DNA of 10,446 nt from PHAA01 sp964494735. Its GTDB lineage: Bacteria; Bacillota; Syntrophomonadia; Syntrophomonadales; Syntrophomonadaceae. Location of the stretch: contig CAZBSD010000052.1 of NCBI GenBank assembly GCA_964494735.1, forward strand, positions 1 to 10,446. Reading direction: 5' to 3'. The notes under the pieces were generated by a model. The model ran no database searches, had not been told where the DNA came from, and was given only the letters and a program-made list of their open reading frames with translations. This document shows positions 5,545-10,446 of the stretch, piece after piece. A program made the translations under genes and the position numbers. Positions within the stretch are counted from its first letter, which is position 1, and each line of letters opens with the position of its first letter.

Positions 5545-5814
5545 ATGACCCCGGAAATGGTATTGACCATAGCGCGTGAGACTATCTATACCTCTTTGCT
5601 GTTGGCGCTGCCCCCGTTGGGCATCGCTTTGGCGGTGGGTTTGGTGATCAGCATATTCCAGGCGGTCACCCAGGTCCAGGAGCAGACTCTGACCTTTGTC
5701 CCCAAAATCGTGGCCGTCTTTCTGGCTTTGTTGGTTTTCGGCCCTTTTATGCTGAGCGTGCTGATGAATTTTGCCACCCGTATCTTCGCCAACCTTGGCA
5801 GTGTAATAGGTTAG
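5545..5814 (+). CDS. fliQ: Flagellar type III export gate protein FliQ
   Basis: An 89-residue protein, the usual length for FliQ. Two hydrophobic helices run at about residues 13-40 and 52-78, joined by the conserved turn QAVTQVQEQTLTFVPKI at 39-55, which is the FliQ family fingerprint. The N-terminus TPEMVLTIARE is also typical. Four FliQ copies wrap around the FliP-FliR core of the gate (family knowledge). The ATG lies 33 bp after fliP. The best SD candidate is GGTGAGG at 5525-5531, 13 nt upstream, which is rather far and may mean moderate initiation. The fliR SD overlaps the stop codon, so fliR translation is likely coupled to fliQ. Confidence 0.96.
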   Translation: MTPEMVLTIARETIYTSLLLALPPLGIALAVGLVISIFQAVTQVQEQTLTFVPKIVAVFLALLVFGPFMLSVLMNFATRIFANLGSVIG

Positions 5815-5822
5815 GAGGCAGT

Positions 5823-6587
5823 ATGCAATTTCTCGACAGCCTTCCGTGGGTTTTGCTGGTTCTGGCCCGGTTGACTTCGTTTATGGTATCGGCGCCGTTC
5901 TTCGCGACCCGCACCACCCCCAACCTACTCAAAGTGGGCCTGGGAGCTCTGCTGACGGTGCTCATTTTACCGACTCTGCCGCGCCTGGATGAGGTACCGG
6001 TCGATTTGTTGGTCTATTCGTTTTGGCTGGTCAAAGAAGTGATGTTGGGGTTGCTTTTGGGTTATACCGCCTCCCTGATCTTTACCGCAATCAGGATTGG
6101 GGCAGGTCTGGTGGATTGGCAGATGGGTTTTGCCATGGCCACCCTGCTGGATCCGGAAAACCAGAGCAATAATACCTTGATCGGGCAGTTTGCGTACGTG
6201 GTACAGATCCTGTTGTTTCTGGCCGTGGACGGGCACCACATGCTGTTAATGGCTGTCTCCTACAGTTTTTCCCTGATCCCAGTCAATGGGGCTGTTTTTA
6301 CTACTGGATTTGTGGTAGCCCTGGTACAGGTCTTTGTGGAAATGTTTTCGCTGGGGCTGCGGATTGCGGCTCCTTTTATGATCGTCTTCCTGTTTTGTGA
6401 CCTGGCCCTTGGGATCATGGCCCGGTCGGTGCCTCAGCTTAATGTCTTTATATTGAGCTTCCCTCTGAAGACGGGCTTGGGCATGGTAACCCTGATGGCG
6501 ATCATGCCCTTGATGGCGGTATTCGTCAACCATGTAATCGCGGAAATGGAGCGGAATATGTCTTTGATTATGGGATTGGCCCGGTGA
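5823..6587 (+). CDS. fliR: Flagellar type III export gate protein FliR
   Basis: A 254-residue integral membrane protein of normal FliR length, with about six hydrophobic segments along the whole chain. Recognisable family features are LARLTSFMVSAPFF at 14-27, where the Arg is conserved, the GAGLVDWQMGF region at 93-103, DGHH at 136-139, and APFMIVFLFCDLALGIMARSVPQLNVF at about 183-209. FliR is the single-copy subunit that closes the FliP5Q4R1 export gate and contacts FlhB (family knowledge). It is separate from FlhB here, not fused as in some clostridia. An AGGAGG at 5813-5818 lies only 4 nt before ATG 5823, short but acceptable. The stop TGA 6585-6587 overlaps a GTG that opens the flhB frame. 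Confidence 0.96.
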   Translation: MQFLDSLPWVLLVLARLTSFMVSAPFFATRTTPNLLKVGLGALLTVLILPTLPRLDEVPVDLLVYSFWLVKEVMLGLLLGYTASLIFTAIRIGAGLVDWQMGFAMATLLDPENQSNNTLIGQFAYVVQILLFLAVDGHHMLLMAVSYSFSLIPVNGAVFTTGFVVALVQVFVEMFSLGLRIAAPFMIVFLFCDLALGIMARSVPQLNVFILSFPLKTGLGMVTLMAIMPLMAVFVNHVIAEMERNMSLIMGLAR

Positions 6588-6736
6588 TTACCAGCACCGG
6601 AGCTGTATATTGCCTGATAATCGTTGTGGTCTTCATCTTGGGGTGTTACCCGTTTGATGGGACGGGCGGGCGATGGGTGCCGGCGGCGAGCCCGGCTTCC
6701 GGTCACATCGGGGTTATTGACTGTCCCTGGCTGCTG
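6584..6736 (+). other. Possible in-frame N-terminal extension or leader of flhB
   Basis: This 51-codon stretch continues the flhB frame from GTG 6584, which overlaps the fliR stop as GTGA. It encodes a hydrophobic segment (AVYCLIIVVVFILGCY, about residues 7-22) and then a Gly/Ala/Pro-rich part that does not resemble known FlhB. Partial inverted repeats lie at 6677-6706 (GTGCCGG against CCGG-T-CAC, with an alternative GCCGG/CCGGC pairing). Either it is an untranslated, structured leader or it adds a membrane helix before the normal FlhB N-terminus. GTGA coupling favours translation, while homology favours the downstream ATG. Confidence 0.4.
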
Positions 6737-7798
6737 ATGGCGGAGACGGAAGAGAAGACCGAACCGGCTACCCCTCACAAAAAGCAGCAGGCCCGCCGGA
6801 AGGGTCAGGTGGCCAAAAGCAGCGACTTGAATGGCGCCATGGTGACCTGTGCGGTTATTGCCACCGTATTTGCCCTGCGGGGGTACCTGGGTTCCGAAAC
6901 CACGGGATTTATCTACCAGGTGTACGGCCTGAACCCAATGACCACGCTTGACAGCGCGGCCTTCATGGATGTTTACCAGCTATTGCTGGTGGCCGGGCTC
7001 AAGGTTCTGGCCCCTGTCTTGGGGGTAGCGCTGTTGTTCGGACTGTTGGCCAATTATCTGCAGGTTGGCTTTATCTTTTCCGGGGAAGCGGTGACTCCCA
7101 AATTAAGTCATATCAATCCGCTGGAAGGATTCAAGCGGATCTTTTCCAAACGGGCTTTGTTTGAGTTTGTCAAGACGCTGCTCAAGATAACCGTTATCGG
7201 TACCGTGGTCTATATCCTGGGCAAAAAGGAATTTGCCAATTTCCTGCTGGTCCCCAACATGAGCAACGGGGCGATGATAGACTATTTGAGCCGCACCCTG
7301 TTCCGGATCTGCTTTACCGCCGCTATGGCATTCCTGATTATCGCGGTGCTGGACCTGGCCTATCAGAAATGGCAGTTCAACCGGGACCAGAGGATGTCCA
7401 AAACCGAGCTTAAGATGGAGATGAAACAGACCGAGGGCGATCCTTTGATAAAGTCCCGGCTGCGGCAGAAACAGCGGTTGATCGCCATGCGCAGGACCAT
7501 GCAGAGGGTACCTGAGGCTACCGTGGTCATAACCAACCCGACCCATATGGCGATAGCGCTGCGCTACGAGGAGGCCATGGAAGCGCCCGAAGTGACAGCC
7601 AAAGGCGCCGGTTATATAGCGCAAAGGATAAAGGACACGGCCCGGGAGCACGGTATTCCGATCATAGAGGACAAACCCCTGGCCCGTTCCCTTTATGACA
7701 GCACAGAAGCCGGGGATAGCATCCCGGTGGAATTATACCAGGCGGTAGCGGTGGTGCTGGCCGCCATCTATCAACAGCAGCGGAGCAGGAGAGCATAG
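6737..7798 (+). CDS. flhB: Flagellar export switch protein FlhB
   Basis: From ATG 6737 the product has 353 residues, the normal FlhB size, and begins MAETEEKTEPATP, the standard FlhB N-terminus, followed by KKQQARRKGQVAKS. The membrane domain holds about four hydrophobic segments up to roughly residue 210. A basic cytoplasmic domain follows, with QRMSKTELKMEMKQTEGDP and KSRLRQKQR, then the autocleavage motif N267-P268-T269-H270 and the C-terminal part with AKGAGYIAQRIKDTA and PIIEDKPLARSLY. Cleavage between N and P is needed for the export specificity switch, in which FliK acts (family knowledge). The frame remains open upstream to a GTG at 6584 that overlaps the fliR stop, giving a possible 404-residue form. 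No clear SD precedes 6737, so the start is uncertain, although homology favours 6737. Confidence 0.93.
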   Translation: MAETEEKTEPATPHKKQQARRKGQVAKSSDLNGAMVTCAVIATVFALRGYLGSETTGFIYQVYGLNPMTTLDSAAFMDVYQLLLVAGLKVLAPVLGVALLFGLLANYLQVGFIFSGEAVTPKLSHINPLEGFKRIFSKRALFEFVKTLLKITVIGTVVYILGKKEFANFLLVPNMSNGAMIDYLSRTLFRICFTAAMAFLIIAVLDLAYQKWQFNRDQRMSKTELKMEMKQTEGDPLIKSRLRQKQRLIAMRRTMQRVPEATVVITNPTHMAIALRYEEAMEAPEVTAKGAGYIAQRIKDTAREHGIPIIEDKPLARSLYDSTEAGDSIPVELYQAVAVVLAAIYQQQRSRRA

Positions 7799-7799
7799 C

Positions 7800-9878
7800 A
7801 TGGTCAGACTGGATAGCCCGACTTGGCTGAAGGACATAAAGCTCCGGGGCCACAGCGATGTGCTGGTGGCCGGGTTTATCGTGGCCATCGTCGGCATCAT
7901 AATAATCCCCATGCCCACCAGTATCCTCGACGTATTGCTGGCTTGCAGCCTGGCCAGCGGCATAATCATGATGCTGATGAGCCTCTTCGTATCCGAACCG
8001 CTGCAGGTATCCGTGTTCCCGACCCTGCTGCTGGTAGTGACCTTGTTCCGGTTGGCTCTTGATATTTCGGCCACCCGCTGCATACTGAACAATGCCTACG
8101 CCGGCGAGATAATCGAATCCTTCGGTTACTTTGTGGTGGGCGGCAACTACGTGGTGGGGGCCATAATTTTTCTGATCATAACCCTGGTTCAGTTTGTGGT
8201 GATAACCAACGGGGCCGGCAGGACCGCCGAAGTTTCAGCCCGGTTTACCCTGGATGCCATGCCCGGCAAGCAGATGAGTATCGACGCCGACCTGGGCGCT
8301 GGTCTGATAAACGAGCAGGAAGCCAAACAGGAACGGCTTAAGCTGCAGCGGGAGGCCAACTTCTTTGGCTCCATGGACGGAGCCAGCAAATTCGTGCGCG
8401 GGGACGCTATTGCCGGTATAGGTATAGCCTTGATCAATATGATCGGCGGTATCATTATCGGAACCTGGCAGAAGGGAATGCCCATCAATGAGGCTCTCCA
8501 GACTTATACCCTCCTAACCGTGGGGGAAGGCCTGGTGGCCCAGATCCCGGCCCTGCTCACCTCGACCGCCACTGGTATCCTGGTGACCAGGGCTCAGACC
8601 GGCCATAGCTTCGGGGTTGACCTCAGCGGTCAGATCGGCAGCTTTCCCCGCGCCATAGGTTTGGCCGCCGTAATCCTGCTGGTGCTGGCCATCATTCCGG
8701 GTCTGCCCTTCCTGCCCTTTGTGATCCTGGCCGCAGGCACCGGGTATGCGGCCTACGCCCTCGACAAGGAGGGGAAACAGAAAGAGACCGCCCAAAAGGC
8801 GATGCAGACCGGCAAACCGGAATCCCGGGAGCCGGAGAATATATTGGGTTTGTTCAGGGTTGATCCCCTGGAAATCGAGATCGGTTACAACCTCATCAGT
8901 CTGATCGACGAAGCCAACGGCGGTGATCTGCTCAGCCGGCTGGGTGCAGTCCGGAGGCAGTGTGCTACTGAGATGGGGATCTTTGTACGGCCGATCAGGA
9001 TTCGTGATAACCTGCAGCTTAATCCCAATACCTACCGGTTTAAGATCCACGGCATCGATATGGCCGGAGGCGAACTGATGCCCAACTACTTCCTGGCCAT
9101 GAATCCTGACGACAGCGAGATTGCCATCGAGGGCATCAAAACCGCGGAACCGGCTTTTGGATTACCGGCCTGGTGGATCCGCGAGAACCAGAAGGGGCAG
9201 GCGGAACTGGAATCATTTACAGTTGTAGATGCTTCCACCGTTTTGATAACCCATCTGACTGAATTCATCAAGACTTATTCCCATGAAATATTGACCCGCC
9301 AGGATGTCCAGGACCTCCTGGATATGGTGAAGCAGCATAACGAAGCGCTGGTGGCCGAACTGGTACCTGCCCAGTTGTCGGTAGGCGAAATACAGAAGGT
9401 CCTGCAGAACCTGTTGAAGGAAAAAGTATCCATCCGCGACCTGGACACTATACTGGAATCGCTGGCCGACGGCGCCAGGGTCTCCAAGAACATGGACTAT
9501 TTGATCGAATGCAGCCGACAGGCGCTGACCCGCAGCATCAGCCGGCAGTTTTCCCGGGAGGGACGAATAACCATCGTGACCGTGGATCCCTCCCTGGAGA
9601 GCAGGCTGGTGGAATCACTGCAATCCACCTCCCAGGGAGTATACCCGGCCATCTCGCCGGAGGTTACCCAGACCGTTTTCGACCAGCTGGAGTCCATGGA
9701 AAAACAGTTCACCCTGCTGGGTCTGCCGCTTATCGTCTTATGCTCGTCAAAAATCAGGCTGCCTTTCCGCCGCCTGATCGAAAGGTTCAAGCCGCAGGTG
9801 GTGTTGCTGGCGGTCAATGAACTGACTTCTGACCTGGAAGTTGATATCAGGGGGGCGCTGACTGTCAATGAATATTAA
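7800..9878 (+). CDS. flhA: Flagellar export apparatus protein FlhA
   Basis: A 692-residue protein of full FlhA length. The N-terminal half to about residue 325 has roughly eight hydrophobic segments. The FHIPEP-family signature is clear at 141-165, from RTAEVSARFTLDAMPGKQM through SIDADL, and the conserved FVRGDAIAGI segment at 198-207 contains Asp202, matching the functionally important Asp208 of Salmonella FlhA. A charged linker at about 323-345 leads to the cytoplasmic domain (DPLEIEIGYNLISLID, then RRQCATEMGIFVRPIRIRDN, VLQNLLKEKVSIRDLDTILESLAD and RLPFRRLIERF). FlhA forms the nonameric export ring, whose cytoplasmic domains bind chaperone-substrate complexes and FliJ (family knowledge). 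AGGAG at 7787-7791 lies 8 nt before the ATG, within the end of flhB. The last codons overlap flhF by 11 bp. Confidence 0.98.
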   Translation: MVRLDSPTWLKDIKLRGHSDVLVAGFIVAIVGIIIIPMPTSILDVLLACSLASGIIMMLMSLFVSEPLQVSVFPTLLLVVTLFRLALDISATRCILNNAYAGEIIESFGYFVVGGNYVVGAIIFLIITLVQFVVITNGAGRTAEVSARFTLDAMPGKQMSIDADLGAGLINEQEAKQERLKLQREANFFGSMDGASKFVRGDAIAGIGIALINMIGGIIIGTWQKGMPINEALQTYTLLTVGEGLVAQIPALLTSTATGILVTRAQTGHSFGVDLSGQIGSFPRAIGLAAVILLVLAIIPGLPFLPFVILAAGTGYAAYALDKEGKQKETAQKAMQTGKPESREPENILGLFRVDPLEIEIGYNLISLIDEANGGDLLSRLGAVRRQCATEMGIFVRPIRIRDNLQLNPNTYRFKIHGIDMAGGELMPNYFLAMNPDDSEIAIEGIKTAEPAFGLPAWWIRENQKGQAELESFTVVDASTVLITHLTEFIKTYSHEILTRQDVQDLLDMVKQHNEALVAELVPAQLSVGEIQKVLQNLLKEKVSIRDLDTILESLADGARVSKNMDYLIECSRQALTRSISRQFSREGRITIVTVDPSLESRLVESLQSTSQGVYPAISPEVTQTVFDQLESMEKQFTLLGLPLIVLCSSKIRLPFRRLIERFKPQVVLLAVNELTSDLEVDIRGALTVNEY

Positions 9879-10446
9879 ACGGTATGTGGTTAAGGACATG
9901 CATGAAGCATTGATATTGATCAAGCAGGACCTGGGGCCGGAGGCCATCATCGTCAGCAGCCATCAAATAAAGGAAAAGGGGCTGCGGGGATTGTTTAAGC
10001 CAACCCGGTTGGAGGTCACCGCCGTTCTGGAGCAGACTGAAATAGAGGGTTTGAAAAAAGAGATTGACCAGATCAAGCAAATCCTGGCCCAAGTCAGCGA
10101 AAACCGGATGATGGCCGCGTCCCAGGACGAAGCAGCCATGAAGGAGTCGGTTACCCAGTCCGAACTGCGCACCAAGATGTTGGCCATTGAATTGGATCCC
10201 CAGGTAGTCGACATACTGCTGGACGGACTGGAAGAGTCAGATTACGATCCAGAAACCATGCGGGCTGAACTGCAGGTTCGGCTGGAAGCCTTCTTCCCGC
10301 CGGTAATGCCGCGCGGACGTGAGCACAGAGCTATTGCCTTTGTAGGACCTACCGGAGTCGGGAAAACCACCACTTTGGCCAAAATCGGAGCCATTTACTC
10401 GCTGTTCAACAGTTTTAATATCGGGTTCATAACCATCGATACCTAT
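9868..10446 (+). CDS. flhF: Flagellar biosynthesis GTPase FlhF (5' part, truncated by window edge)
   Basis: The frame stays open to the window end, giving 193 N-terminal residues. The start M-N-I-K-R-Y-V-V-K-D-M and DLGPEAIIVSS at 21-31 are the usual FlhF N-terminus. A charged helical region at about 55-100 represents the B/N linker. The NG domain begins with ELRTKMLAIELDPQVVDILL, and the GTP-binding P-loop is at 160-168 (GPTGVGKTT), followed by TLAKIGA. The sequence stops just after ITIDTY, where the SRP-GTPase motif continues with R-I-G-A in relatives. FlhF is a signal-recognition-particle type GTPase that controls flagellar position and number or early assembly at the membrane (family knowledge). 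ATG 9868 lies inside flhA and overlaps it by 11 bp. A G-rich AGGGGGG at 9849-9855 lies 12 nt upstream. flhG would be expected next, outside the window. Confidence 0.95.
   Translation, partial: MNIKRYVVKDMHEALILIKQDLGPEAIIVSSHQIKEKGLRGLFKPTRLEVTAVLEQTEIEGLKKEIDQIKQILAQVSENRMMAASQDEAAMKESVTQSELRTKMLAIELDPQVVDILLDGLEESDYDPETMRAELQVRLEAFFPPVMPRGREHRAIAFVGPTGVGKTTTLAKIGAIYSLFNSFNIGFITIDTY

Overview
The window is one uninterrupted stretch of a flagellar biosynthesis operon. All genes are on the + strand and tightly packed. The order is fliJ (3' part) - fliK - flgD - a conserved flagellar-operon gene of the TIGR02530 type - flgE (short hook protein) - fliL - fliN - fliO - fliP - fliQ - fliR - flhB - flhA - flhF (5' part). 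The order follows the fla/che operon of Bacillus and the Clostridia. Strong AAAGGAGG-type ribosome binding sites, a FlgG-sized hook gene and a TIGR02530 gene between flgD and flgE point to a Firmicute, probably a moderately GC-rich member of the Clostridia (Peptococcaceae/Syntrophomonadaceae-like). I cannot name the genus from sequence alone.

Layout. Positions 1-402 hold the end of the export chaperone FliJ. Positions 430-3444 form the hook module: FliK ruler, FlgD hook cap, the TIGR02530 protein and hook protein. Positions 3552-4413 encode motor-associated FliL and the C-ring protein FliN. Positions 4415-9878 encode the whole membrane part of the flagellar type III export apparatus, FliO, FliP, FliQ, FliR, FlhB and FlhA. 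Positions 9868-10446 begin FlhF, the SRP-type GTPase that helps place or assemble the flagellum. FliP/Q/R with FlhB form the export gate, FlhA the export channel ring, and FliJ links the export ATPase to FlhA. FliK and the FlhB cytoplasmic domain switch export from hook to filament substrates, while FlgD caps the growing hook built from FlgE.

Most genes overlap or lie within about 35 bp of each other, so translation is probably coupled. The two exceptions, 94 and 107 bp, flank the hook gene flgE, and both contain clear inverted repeats. I see no convincing promoter or intrinsic terminator, no RNA gene, no mobile element and no CRISPR array, and no gene-free stretch over 300 bp.

No wholly new system is visible. 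Points worth a second look are: the absence of fliM/fliY, cheY, flbD, motAB and a ylxF/motE-like gene from their usual places; a FliN whose N-terminus resembles the CheY-binding peptide of FliM; the hairpin-bearing spacers around flgE; and an in-frame hydrophobic 51-codon extension upstream of the canonical FlhB start.
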